A stretch of 60,754 nucleotides of DNA, taken from an uncultured Prevotellaceae bacterium (GTDB lineage Bacteria > Bacteroidota > Bacteroidia > Bacteroidales > Bacteroidaceae). Every line of letters begins with the position of its first letter. The stretch's first letter is position 1. The notes beneath the pieces are model-generated. The model had not been told where the DNA came from and made no database searches. It saw only the letters and a program-made list of their open reading frames with translations. The DNA is taken from NCBI GenBank assembly GCA_900318115.1, contig ONJJ01000017.1, positions 1 to 60,754 of the forward strand, in the 5' to 3' direction. A program made the position numbers and the translations under genes. This document shows positions 1 to 8,999 of the stretch, piece after piece.

Positions 1-590
1 AGGATGGAGAACTATTTCAGCTTCTACAACCGTTTCTTCGCCTGCTACAACCCTTATCGCAAAGGCAGGGATAAGAGGATTCTGACCCCCTACGATGACC
101 TTCTAAAAGAATATTCCAAAAGCATCGGCTGGGACTGGAAACTGCTGGCCTCGCTCATGTGGAATGAGTCCCGCTTCAAGATAAGCGTAAAATCAAAGCG
201 CGGGGCGCAGGGACTGATGCAGGTCATGCCTGCCAGCGCGGCGAAATTCGGAATCACTGACCTTCTGGACCCTGAGGAGAACATCAAATGCTCTGTCCAG
301 ATTCTGAGCCGGCTTCAGGATATTCTTAAAGGATACGGAATAGAAGGGGCCGAATTGACGAAATACACCCTGGCAGCCTACAATGCCGGATCAGGGAATA
401 TTACAGATGCAATCTCCACGGCCCGCAGCAAGAAAGTCGATGTCAGCAGGTGGAGCAATTTCGCAGAATACTTTACCGGCGAAAGAAACGATGCCCTGAG
501 ATTCGAAGGTCTGGAGACAATCGCTTACGTCAGAGTCGTTCTGGGACGATACGACATATTCAGAGGCGTCGTGCCACAAAATTCTGCTCA
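1..590 (+). CDS. Lytic transglycosylase (SLT/MltF-like catalytic domain), partial at the left edge and broken at its 3' end
   Basis: Murein lytic transglycosylase domain that would cleave peptidoglycan glycan strands in the periplasm. The reading frame from the ATG at 4 carries the family motifs in order: WDWKLLASLMWNESRF with the catalytic Glu in NESRF, then GAQGLMQVMPASA, the Asn-rich DPEENIKCSV stretch, and TLAAYNAGSGN. It ends with YVRVVLGRYDIF, which in this family lies close to the natural C-terminus. No signal peptide is visible, so the ATG at 4 may be internal and the true start may lie outside the window. After about position 560-600 the frame, which stays open to 705, runs antisense through the neighbouring M60 peptidase gene, so those residues are not genuine. 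The family assignment is strong; the 3' boundary is approximate. Confidence 0.82.
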
Positions 591-2748
591 AGAAAAAGAG
601 ATAGAGCTGGAAGAACATACCGGTCGTCATCCAGATATTGCGCTCCAGCCACGGAGTCTCGCTGACCATGTAGTCGAAGTTCTGGCTGGGATAGTAGCGG
701 CGTGAATTGAGGATTCCGGACTCGAAAGTGTTGATATTCGAGAACAGGTTGTTGGAACTCTCGGTGGTGCCGATGACGTTGATGCTGCCCTGGTGGTTGT
801 GGCCGATCTCGTGGCTGGGTCCCCAGAGGTTGCCGCCGCCCGTGGACATCTTCTGGTAGTTCATGATGGTGGAGATGGTGCTCTCGTCGTACCAGGTGCC
901 GCGGGTGGTGGAATGCATGTAGGAGCTAGCTCCGCTGAAGGCGTTCCAAATGTTGTTGTAGCGTCCCTCGAAGTCCTCTACGCCCATGTAGCGGTCTTCG
1001 TTCTCTACGATGCGGTCCCAGATGCGCATCAGTCCTTCCATCTCCTTTGGCTCTGCGGCCGTGACGAGGTCCTTGTGCATCTGGAACACCAGGTGCTTGG
1101 TCTTCAGGTTGAGGTAGTTGCTGGCCTTGAGGAGGTCCTGCTGCAGCAGTTTCCAGTCGGCGTTGGTCATGCCGCGGGTGGCATCCCAGTAGCCTTGAAG
1201 CTGTCCGCCCTCGATGTGGATGGTGATGTCGGCATAGTCCTTCAGGTACTTCTTCGTGTCGGTGAGCTGGTAGAGGACGTAGAGCACCTTCTGCTCCGAG
1301 AAGCGGAAGAGGTTCAGGCCGGCTTTCAGGGCCGATGTCTCGCCGGAGGGATGATTGCCCGGCACGCCGTCGGTGCTGACGGCTTCGAGCTGGAGGATGC
1401 AGTCCTTGGGCACGCTGCTGCCGACATAGATGTAGATGATGTCGCCTGGGTTGGCCACGATGCCCGTAGGTCCGGACAGGCGGCCGAAGGCGTTGCTCAT
1501 GGTAAAGTTGTCGGCGTTGCCCATCTTGTCGCAGTTGCTATATACGTTGTAGTCGGCCAGGCGGAAGAACTTCTCGTAGCCGGCAGTGTAGCCCGTGGTC
1601 TTGTCGGTGAACTGCTGCCAGGTGTTGTTCTTCACCTTCAGCACCATGGCCTGCATGTCGGCCGACAGGGCAGCGAAGTCAGCGTTGGCAGCCATAGCCT
1701 CATCGGAGAGCGCCTGGATATCGGCCTTCAGCGTGCTGCAGGCCTTGTCCTCGAAGAGGGCGTCCAGGTGGGTTTGGTACTTGGCCGTGTTGGCCACGAG
1801 GTCGTTGAAGGCAGCTTCGGCGGCGCGGGCGGCAGCGATGTCGTCGGCAGAGAGCTCCACTTCCTCGAAGTACCACTCGCTGGCGGCGGCATTGGTGGAC
1901 CAGCGCACCACGTTGTGGCCCTGCGTGCTGGCATCATGCAGGCCCTGTGCCTCGCTGCCATAGTAGATGGTCCAGCGGTTGTCCCACTCGTCATTGACGC
2001 GGGAGACGGTGAAGGGCACCGCGCTGGAACCCATGTTGAAGGGGGTGCTCAGGGAGCCCTGGCGCTGGATATACTTCTGAGAGACCAGGCTCTGGAAGTT
2101 CCAGCCGGAACCGCTCTTGGTCAGCTGCCAGTACTGGTTGAAGTTCGTGGGATCCACGTTCTTGGTGCTGACGTTGTCGCCGGCGGTCATCACCAGGCCA
2201 TAGTAGCTGACGACGCGGTAGTATGCTCCGTCCTTGAGTGCGCTCACATAGGGCGACATACCGAGGATACGCTCGCGGATCTCATCCTGCGAGTAGTTCT
2301 CCACGGCTTCGATGAACCAGTCGCAGCCGTCGTCGAAGGAGTAGCTGAAGAGGTTGTGGCTGGTGTTGGTGTTGAGGAACTTGCCGTCGAAACCGCTGTC
2401 GGAGGAGATATTGTACAGCTCCTTGGAGGCGGTGGCATTGGGGCTCTTGCGGATGTAGAGGGTGACCTTGCCGGCGCCGGTGGCTGTGTAGCTGGCTTGC
2501 AGGTACTCGCCGGTGTTGGCATTGCGGAGGCTGTAGCCCTCACCGCTGGGCAGAAGGATCCACACTTGGTTCAGGGTGTTCAGGTTCCTCTCGGCTGTCG
2601 TGGCAGTGCCTTTGCTTGCGGACGTCAGATACCAGGAAGTGCGGTTGCTGCGCAAGCGCACCACTCCTGTGGCGAAGTCGGCAGCGCTGATGGTCATGCT
2701 TCCCACGAGGGTGAAAAGAGTAAGGAATAATAAAGAAAGTCGTTTCAT
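591..2748 (-). pseudogene. M60-like (enhancin/mucinase type) secreted metallopeptidase with beta-trefoil lectin domains, C-terminus lost
   Basis: Secreted zinc metallopeptidase, probably acting on O-glycosylated proteins such as mucins (family knowledge). The signal peptide is MKRLSLLFLTLFTLVGSM. Residues 25-290 form two ricin-like/beta-trefoil units (ending ASEWYFEEVELS), then a helical linker, then the M60 module from about residue 385. The zinc motif is GPSHEIGHNHQ with His646, Glu647 and His650, followed by a candidate third ligand Glu663 (TTES). The genuine sequence stops around residue 718 (TTGMFFQLYLFF), where relatives continue with the rest of the gluzincin fold. The frame stays open to 391 only by reading antisense through the transglycosylase. 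A promoter lies at 2791-2821. The same lectin-type module occurs in the protein encoded at 2959-6723. Confidence 0.8.
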
Positions 2749-2790
2749 TGCTTATCGGTTGATAGTTAGTTTAACAATTGTTTTGCGTTG

Positions 2791-2821
2791 CAAAAGTACG
2801 ACTTTCTGCTTGTCCGTGCAA
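2791..2821 (-). promoter_or_regulatory. Bacteroidetes-type promoter of the M60 peptidase gene
   Basis: Reading the minus strand, TTG (2821-2819) is followed after 20 nt by TACTTTTG (2798-2791), matching the phylum consensus TTG-N19-21-TAnnTTTG. It leaves a leader of about 35-40 nt before the ATG at 2748. Confidence 0.7.
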
Positions 2822-2880
2822 ATTTTCTCTGCTTTTTGTGCTTCGGGACGTGCAAAGTAGGGTGTTTTCATTACGGAAAC

Positions 2881-2938
2881 AGGAGGGAAGCGGCATTGCT
2901 TCCCTCCTGTCGGAGTCTATGAGGTCAGGAGTGACCTC
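2881..2938 (-). terminator. Two adjacent hairpins downstream of the 1254-aa surface protein gene
   Basis: AGGAGGGAAGC at 2881-2891 pairs perfectly with GCTTCCCTCCT at 2898-2908 (11-bp stem, 6-nt loop). A second hairpin, GAGGTCA with TGACCTC, lies at about 2921-2938. Both are just past the stop codon at 2959 in the direction of transcription. There is no long T-run, so termination is inferred from position and stem strength. Confidence 0.6.
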
Positions 2939-2958
2939 GGATGTTTCGTTCTGCGGGC

Positions 2959-5900
2959 TTACTTCACGATAACCTTCGTACCGTTGATGATGTAGGCACC
3001 CTTCGGCATGTTGGAGATGGTGTTGAGGTTGCCGTTGCCGACGAAGCGACCGTCGATGGTGTAGATGCCACCCATGCGGCTGACATTCTTCACAGCAGTC
3101 TGGATACCATCCTCGAGGCTTGCGTTGAATTCGATTTCGATCGTAGCCTTGCGGAAGAAGGAGCCTGCTTCCTCATCGGTATCGACGATGTAAGCGCGGT
3201 TGTCAGCGAGGGTGGTGCCCTTGTCGTAGAACGCGAGAGCTTCCTCGGCATGACCTACACCTGCGGTGAGGAACTTCTGCTGGATAGCACCGCCGTCGAA
3301 GACACCCTTCAGGTAGTTGGCAGTCTGAGGCTCGGTGATGAGATTGAGCTTGAAGCTTGCATCGACATATACGGGATCTTCGTCTTCTGCATCGGGATCA
3401 TATTCGCCAGCGGCAACGATGAAGAACGGGCGGCCAGCGGGAACGTTCAGGTCAGTGATCTTGGCCAGGGTGACCTTCACAGTTTCGGTAGTGCCTTCTG
3501 CATCGGGAGTGCGCTCCAGGCTATTGACGGTCCAGAGGGTAGCCTGATCGGCATTCTTGAACGTCACGGGAACAGCGTAGCAGCGGCTGTAGATGTCACC
3601 AGCCTTGAACTTCATCTTGAAGTCGCCATAAGCGTAGTCGGCAGCGACGTCTGCAACTTCCTCTACGTAGAAGCCACCGCGATGGTTGTCATATTCGCCC
3701 CAGCCGCTGGTGTTGCCACCCCACTGGGTCAGGATGTTCAGGCCTCTGGCGAGGTGCATGGGAGGCAGGGCGGTGTTCTGGATGCTCTTGGAGAAGAAGG
3801 AGTTCTGACCCCAGCCGAAGGCCTCCTGCTTGTAGAGGGCGGGATAGATGCCCAGACGGACATCACCACCTGTGGTAGGACGGGTGAGGAAGAGGCCGGT
3901 AGCCTTGTTCTGGATAGCATAGATGGTGTCACCAGTGATGTCGCCGTTGATGGCGCTGATGTTCACGAAGCGGAAGAGGGCCATGTCGGGATCCTCGATG
4001 TCTGCGAGGTCGTCGCCGAAGATGTAAGTGCCTTCAGCAGCTTCTTCCTTGCTGACGGGGAGAACGAGATTAGCGTTGTAGGGAGTGCCATCGTCGTTGG
4101 TGTCGATCTGCTCATAGCCTCTCACACCGACGGTCAGGTACTTACCGAAGATAGCTTCGTTGACGGGGATGTCACCGATGGTGTCGCCTTCGACAACGTG
4201 CCAGTCGGCTTCATTGCCAGTGCCTGTGATGTGACCCGTTTCCTGATCAAGGGTGCCCCATCCGTACTTGGCAAATTCCTCTTCAGTACCGAAGCGGATG
4301 CGATACCACTTGCCTTCCTTGATCTTGATGGGAGACTCGGCGAGGGTGGTCAGCTGTTCCTTGAAGGAAGCGAGAAGTTCGCTGCTCTTGGCGGGAGTGT
4401 AGGCGCCGGCCTCGTCATAAGCCTTGGCAGAAGTGATGGTGGAGCTCAGGTTGGTCTTGGAACCAGCGGGCCAGAAGCCGGGGTTGGTACCCTCGACGAC
4501 CTTATCCAGACGCTGTTCAGCCAGCTTGATGGTGTCGCGCAGGGCTGCGGGATTCACGTACTTGGCAACGAAAGCATCGTAAGCGGGCTTCAGGCGCTCG
4601 TAGTCAGCCAGGTCGAAGGCTTCCATATCGTAGTCTGCGAACTCTTCAATGAGAGCCTCGAGGTTCTTGGCCACATCGCCCATGGCAACATACTGCGACT
4701 TGGGATTATCGACGTCGTAGCAGAGCTGGATTTCAGAGAGGTGGAAGAATGCGCTACCGGCGTTGTTACCGTCGTTGTAGAAGCGGATGTACTTGAAGCC
4801 CTGGGTGTCGAAGTACTCGGACTTGTAGGACTCGGTCTGGTTGTTGGAGTGCCAGGGACTCTCGAAGGTAGCGAGTACTTCGCATTCGCCGTCAGCTGCC
4901 TCGGGATCGTTGGTGCCCTCGAACGACCAGTTGGTAATCTGGTTGTTGTTGGTGTCACGGCGAGTAAATCTCATGTAGATCTGCTGCTCGGCATTGAAGT
5001 CAGCAGGCATCTCGACCTGCAGATAGTGGCGGCCCTCGGGAACGACCTTGTCAGCAGAAGCCGACCAAACGCTGTGCCAATAAGTATTGGTCTTCTCATC
5101 AATGAGCACACCGTCGCGGAGATTTCCACCATCACCACCGCCGAGGTCGTTCTGGCTGAACGGGCTCGTCATCTGAGCGGCATCGGTGATGAGCTTAATG
5201 GTAGCAACGTCCTTGGCAATTTCAAGCATACCGGGAGCCTTATCGCGCATGACGATGAACTCGGCCTTCTGCTTATCTGCAACATCATCATAAGCATCGA
5301 TGATAGCCTTAGCTTCATCATCGGGCACTCTCTCGAAGTACCACTCAGAAGCCTTAGGACCTTCGTAGGTGTCCCAAGTGGTGCACCATCCGACGAGGAT
5401 AGCACCAGTGCCAGTGCCATCACCATGGTTGTTCTGATGGAGGTAGAAATAGTCATTGGCAGGCTGGCTGGCCAGACGGATATTGACGAAGTTAATCTCT
5501 TCTTCATGATTGGTAGCCACAGCATCGAAAGTCAGCAGGCTGTCGGATTCCTCGCTCATTTCCACGTCGGTGCTGCGTGCAACTTTGGTGAAGCGGCCCT
5601 TGTGGTACATGCTCTGAACGTCAAAAGTGGTGTCGGTGACAGCGGTAATCTTCCAGAGAGCCTGGATGTTTTCTTCTTCGACATCGAAGTCGGGGCTGAA
5701 CCACTTAGCCCACAGCTTACCATTAGCACGAGAGCCACCCATATATTTCTCGACGTTTTCGCCGTCGTTGGTGTACATCATACCAGCCTTAATGCGGTAG
5801 TAACCGTTTTCGATATTCTTAGCGGTGAAGGGAACCTTGGTGGGAGCGATAGCTTCGTAGGTGGCGATGATAGCGTCGCGGACAGCGTAAATCTCCTCTA

Positions 5901-6723
5901 CGGTAGCTGCGGTGGGCAGTGCGCTGTAGCTATCCAAAGCATCCAGGAATGCCTGAACGGCTTCCTCGCTGTAGTCACCGGGATCGGTACCCGTGCGGTC
6001 GTCGAAGGCATCCTGATATTCCTGATACTTAGCATAGGTCTCGTCCAGTTCTTTCCATGCCTGTTCAAGCTCATCCATCTTTTCTGCGGGGAAGATGTTG
6101 AAGCGGGACATGTGGAAGTAACCACGTGAGCCGTAGCCAGAACCATACTGCTCCTCGGAGTAGAAGCGGAGGTACTGGAACTCACCACGCTTGAAGACGC
6201 TGGACATCAGGGTCTCAGTGTTGTTGGTGAACGGAGTCTCAATATCGACTGCGATTTCCTCACACTCTTCCTTGGTGGCATTGGGGTCATCAGTACCCAT
6301 CACGCTCCAGAGGATGGTGTGGTCGTTGTCGGCAGCACGACGCTTGAAGACGAATGCGATGAGGGTCTCGGGGTCGAGGTCATCGGTCATCATCACTTGC
6401 AGGTAGTGGGTACCCTTGTCCTGATTGCCGTGGTGCCAGTCGGAGTGCCAGAAGTCCTGAGTGTTACGGTTGGTGATGTCATCGGGCTTCGACTCTCCCA
6501 GCAGAGCCCACTCGGAACCTTCGCCAGAGTCGCAGCAGGGGTTCAGTTCTCCTGCCTCGCCATAGAGCTGAGTCATGACGTCAGTAATCAGCGGGTTGTC
6601 TTCGTCGATCGTGTATCCGTCTCGGGAGATAGATGACAGATCGACGTCGAAACCCTGTGCAAACACATTCGAACCGAAGAACAATCCGAATAGCATTGCA
6701 AAAAGTAGGTAAACTTTCTTCAT
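2959..6723 (-). CDS. Large exported surface protein with two discoidin-like domains, a lectin-like domain and a sorting tail
   Basis: Exported 1254-aa protein with the signal peptide MKKVYLLFAMLFGLFFGSNVFA. Residues about 35-215 and 490-655 are two related galactose-binding (F5/8-type C-like) domains, each with the pattern FWHS.W / TYWHSVW, HYLQV, GTDDP / GTNDP and F.YLRFY / FKYIRFY. Helical FIVAR-like stretches follow each one. Residues about 295-475 resemble the beta-trefoil unit of the M60 peptidase (ending ASEWYFERV). The C-terminus, MPKGAYIINGTKVIVK, fits a type IX-like sorting tail. No catalytic motif is recognised. A role in binding glycans or anchoring at the cell surface is an inference from domain types. 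It is transcribed alone between two terminator structures. Confidence 0.75.
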   Translation of the reverse strand: MKKVYLLFAMLFGLFFGSNVFAQGFDVDLSSISRDGYTIDEDNPLITDVMTQLYGEAGELNPCCDSGEGSEWALLGESKPDDITNRNTQDFWHSDWHHGNQDKGTHYLQVMMTDDLDPETLIAFVFKRRAADNDHTILWSVMGTDDPNATKEECEEIAVDIETPFTNNTETLMSSVFKRGEFQYLRFYSEEQYGSGYGSRGYFHMSRFNIFPAEKMDELEQAWKELDETYAKYQEYQDAFDDRTGTDPGDYSEEAVQAFLDALDSYSALPTAATVEEIYAVRDAIIATYEAIAPTKVPFTAKNIENGYYRIKAGMMYTNDGENVEKYMGGSRANGKLWAKWFSPDFDVEEENIQALWKITAVTDTTFDVQSMYHKGRFTKVARSTDVEMSEESDSLLTFDAVATNHEEEINFVNIRLASQPANDYFYLHQNNHGDGTGTGAILVGWCTTWDTYEGPKASEWYFERVPDDEAKAIIDAYDDVADKQKAEFIVMRDKAPGMLEIAKDVATIKLITDAAQMTSPFSQNDLGGGDGGNLRDGVLIDEKTNTYWHSVWSASADKVVPEGRHYLQVEMPADFNAEQQIYMRFTRRDTNNNQITNWSFEGTNDPEAADGECEVLATFESPWHSNNQTESYKSEYFDTQGFKYIRFYNDGNNAGSAFFHLSEIQLCYDVDNPKSQYVAMGDVAKNLEALIEEFADYDMEAFDLADYERLKPAYDAFVAKYVNPAALRDTIKLAEQRLDKVVEGTNPGFWPAGSKTNLSSTITSAKAYDEAGAYTPAKSSELLASFKEQLTTLAESPIKIKEGKWYRIRFGTEEEFAKYGWGTLDQETGHITGTGNEADWHVVEGDTIGDIPVNEAIFGKYLTVGVRGYEQIDTNDDGTPYNANLVLPVSKEEAAEGTYIFGDDLADIEDPDMALFRFVNISAINGDITGDTIYAIQNKATGLFLTRPTTGGDVRLGIYPALYKQEAFGWGQNSFFSKSIQNTALPPMHLARGLNILTQWGGNTSGWGEYDNHRGGFYVEEVADVAADYAYGDFKMKFKAGDIYSRCYAVPVTFKNADQATLWTVNSLERTPDAEGTTETVKVTLAKITDLNVPAGRPFFIVAAGEYDPDAEDEDPVYVDASFKLNLITEPQTANYLKGVFDGGAIQQKFLTAGVGHAEEALAFYDKGTTLADNRAYIVDTDEEAGSFFRKATIEIEFNASLEDGIQTAVKNVSRMGGIYTIDGRFVGNGNLNTISNMPKGAYIINGTKVIVK

Positions 6724-6806
6724 ACTTTTAGATTAATTAAAAGGGTTAGTAATAAGTGTGATTAAAATTTCTCATGTCGTGGTTACGTTTTACAACGTTT
6801 CGGCTG

Positions 6807-6814
6807 CAAATATA
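6807..6814 (-). promoter_or_regulatory. Minus 7 box of the surface protein gene
   Basis: TATATTTG on the minus strand fits TAnnTTTG and leaves a leader of roughly 85 nt before the ATG at 6723. No clear TTG element is seen at the usual distance; the upstream side is occupied by the terminator hairpin at 6828-6874. Confidence 0.45.
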
Positions 6815-6827
6815 GGGGTAAACGTGG

Positions 6828-6874
6828 AAAAGATTAACGCTTCACGTGTTAAAATCGCGAAGCGTTAATCTTTT
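6828..6874 (-). terminator. Terminator of the DUF4954 gene
   Basis: A perfect 16-bp inverted repeat (AAAAGATTAACGCTTC at 6828-6843, GAAGCGTTAATCTTTT at 6859-6874) with a 15-nt loop and a short T-run on either strand. It lies 18 nt past the stop codon at 6892 and next to the promoter of the following gene. Confidence 0.75.
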
Positions 6875-6891
6875 TTAACAAAAAGGAGGGT

Positions 6892-8886
6892 CTAAAGGGC
6901 TTCCAGCATGGCAATAATGCGGTCGCCGAGTGCGCTTTTGCGCTCGATATGTGCCTGCACCTCGGTCACGAAGGGATTTGTTTCGAATTCGCCACGCACC
7001 TGCTCGAAATCGGCCTCTGCCGTCTGGCGGCTGGCGCCGTCGAATCCGAAGCCCGTGCGGGCCGAGAGGGAGAACTCCTTCTTGGCATCGGCATAGAGCA
7101 TCTGGTCGAGGTCCACGACGCTCTGCTTCCACTGGCGGACGATGGCGATGAGGTCCTCGATGGTGATGCGGTCGTCGGTGAGGTGATAGTACTGGAGAAT
7201 CTTCTCGTAGGCCCAGGTCCACTCGAGTTCGTAGTATTCTGCATGGATGGCACGCAGGGCAGCGTCGAACTCCTGCTGGCTGCCCACGCGACCTGCCTCG
7301 ACATCGTCCAGCAGGGCGTTGACGACCTCCTTCGGAGCGATGAGTCCAGCCAGGTCCACCCAGATGCCGAGTCCCTGCTTCAGGGTAGGTTTGATACCTT
7401 CGAGGACGCTCTCCACGCTGCTGCAGTCGATCTTCTCCAGGCGGGAGATGAGCGAGTTGCCGAGGAACTTCTGGATGCCGATGCGGTAGAGCTGCTGGCC
7501 GCGGTGCAGGGCGCTGTTGCTGATCTTGGCGCTCTGGTAGGCATAGACGTCGCTGGTGGCGCCGGAGAGTTGCTCCAGTTCCTCAAGGATGTGGAGGCCA
7601 TGGAGCATCTTGTCGATGGTGTAGGGCGAGAGGAGGTTGAAGTTCACCTGATCCAGGCGGCCTTCCTTGGCGCGGCGGTCGCGCTTGGGCCACTTCTGGG
7701 CATCGCGTACGGTGCCCACGGAGCGGAGGTTGACGGCCGGAGCGAGGTAGGTCTCGCCCTTCTTCTCGATGAGGTACGAGAAGGGGAGCATGGAGGTGTC
7801 GGGGTTGGAGGTGTGACGCCCCATGACGAGGGAGAAGGCTCCGATGCGGGCGGGCCAGAGGATGTAGCTGTCGCTGGAGGTCTTGGCACCGCGCTCCATG
7901 GCGCCCTGGTGGATGGGGCCGAGTTTGTACATGTGGTTGCTCTGGTTGGAGCCGGAGCCGGCGTTCATGAACGAGAAGAGGCCTGCGATGAGGAGGGTGC
8001 TCTTGTGGTGGGTGACGGTGAAGGGGCCGGCGAAGATGGCGCAGGCCTCGCCGTTCTCCTCCTGGCAGTTGCAGAAGAAGAGGCTGTCGGAGGCAGAGTA
8101 GCTGTGGCCGAGGGTGCAGGCCTGACCTACATAGACGCGCGTCAGTGTGGTGCAGTCCTCCACGGTGGAGCCGTCCTGGATGATGAAGTCGTCGGCAATG
8201 ACGCCGTAGCCGATGTGTATGGGGGCCTCGCGGCGGCTGTTCAGGGTGCCGTTCTTCAGTCGGCCGGCTCCTTCGACCTTCGCGTACGCGCCCACGTACA
8301 TATTTTTAATGTAACCGGTGTCCACAATGGTGCTGTGGTGGCGGATGGTGCCCCGGGTGGAGGTCTGCTCGGCGGCGCGCTGGGCAGCGAAGTGCTTTAG
8401 GCGGTCGATGAGCAGGGGACGATGGCGGTAGAAGGCCTCGAGGTATGCCTCGTGGGCGGTGAGGCGGTCGTGGATGGTGACCTCGCGCCCGCCGGTCTCG
8501 TTGAGCACCGCCACTTCCACTCCGTTGCCGAAGCTGGTGGGTCCGTCGCAGAGGATGATATCTACGTTCTCGATGAAGCAGTCGTTCTCGATGTCGTAGT
8601 TGGCGATGTAGTTCTTGATGTTCTCGATGCAGCAGTCGTCGCCGATGGTGACGTTGTGCAGCGTGGCATGGAAGAGTCCGGAGTGTTTGTGCATACCGCC
8701 GGGCAGTTCGAAGCTCTTCTGGAAATGGCCCAGGTGGATCTCGCCGGAGAAGCGCGTGGCGCGGATGTATTTCAGGCTGGCTTCGTCGGTGACGTAGATG
8801 GTGCTCCAGTCCTCAGCGGAGCATCCTTGTTCCTGCAGCTTGGCGACCTCTTGGGGGGTCAGTTGTCTTGTCGTGATGGATTCCAT
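6892..8886 (-). CDS. DUF4954 family protein with left-handed beta-helix (hexapeptide repeat) segments
   Basis: A 664-aa cytoplasmic protein without signal peptide, of the type called DUF4954 in Bacteroidetes and spirochaetes. The N-terminal half has hexapeptide-like runs typical of LpxA-fold acyl- and nucleotidyl-transferases (for example the stretches IGDDCCIENIKNYIAN and VGAYAKVEGAGRLKNG), and the C-terminal part is helical. I chose the ATG at 8886 (MESITTRQLTPQEV) because the longer frame would translate through the promoter box at 8915-8922. The substrate is unknown; a sugar-nucleotide-related role is sometimes assumed for the fold, but nothing here proves it. It diverges from the methyltransferase-like gene at 9000. 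Confidence 0.72.
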   Translation of the reverse strand: MESITTRQLTPQEVAKLQEQGCSAEDWSTIYVTDEASLKYIRATRFSGEIHLGHFQKSFELPGGMHKHSGLFHATLHNVTIGDDCCIENIKNYIANYDIENDCFIENVDIILCDGPTSFGNGVEVAVLNETGGREVTIHDRLTAHEAYLEAFYRHRPLLIDRLKHFAAQRAAEQTSTRGTIRHHSTIVDTGYIKNMYVGAYAKVEGAGRLKNGTLNSRREAPIHIGYGVIADDFIIQDGSTVEDCTTLTRVYVGQACTLGHSYSASDSLFFCNCQEENGEACAIFAGPFTVTHHKSTLLIAGLFSFMNAGSGSNQSNHMYKLGPIHQGAMERGAKTSSDSYILWPARIGAFSLVMGRHTSNPDTSMLPFSYLIEKKGETYLAPAVNLRSVGTVRDAQKWPKRDRRAKEGRLDQVNFNLLSPYTIDKMLHGLHILEELEQLSGATSDVYAYQSAKISNSALHRGQQLYRIGIQKFLGNSLISRLEKIDCSSVESVLEGIKPTLKQGLGIWVDLAGLIAPKEVVNALLDDVEAGRVGSQQEFDAALRAIHAEYYELEWTWAYEKILQYYHLTDDRITIEDLIAIVRQWKQSVVDLDQMLYADAKKEFSLSARTGFGFDGASRQTAEADFEQVRGEFETNPFVTEVQAHIERKSALGDRIIAMLEAL

Positions 8887-8914
8887 AATTTCGTTTTGTA
8901 AGGGATTTCGGGCG

Positions 8915-8972
8915 CAAAAGTACAGAAAATAGGCGAAACTCATTGCACTTTGACAACTTTTTCTTACTTTTG
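8915..8972. promoter_or_regulatory. Divergent promoters of the DUF4954 and methyltransferase-like genes
   Basis: On the minus strand TACTTTTG lies at 8922-8915, serving the ATG at 8886. On the plus strand TTG at 8943-8945 is followed after 19 nt by TACTTTTG at 8965-8972, serving the ATG at 9000. The plus-strand pair matches the consensus exactly; the minus-strand box lacks an obvious TTG partner. Confidence 0.6.
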
Positions 8973-8999
8973 CAGCGAAAAAAGCAGTATTTTTCGTCT

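Noticed and set aside
793-2730. A 645-codon open frame on the plus strand opposite the M60 peptidase
   Set aside because: The M60 strand has signal peptide, lectin domains and HEIGH motif; the opposite frame has none of these.
2941-6129. A 1062-codon open frame on the plus strand
   Set aside because: It is the exact antisense of the 1254-aa surface protein, has no signal peptide or domain, and arises from strong codon bias of the real gene.
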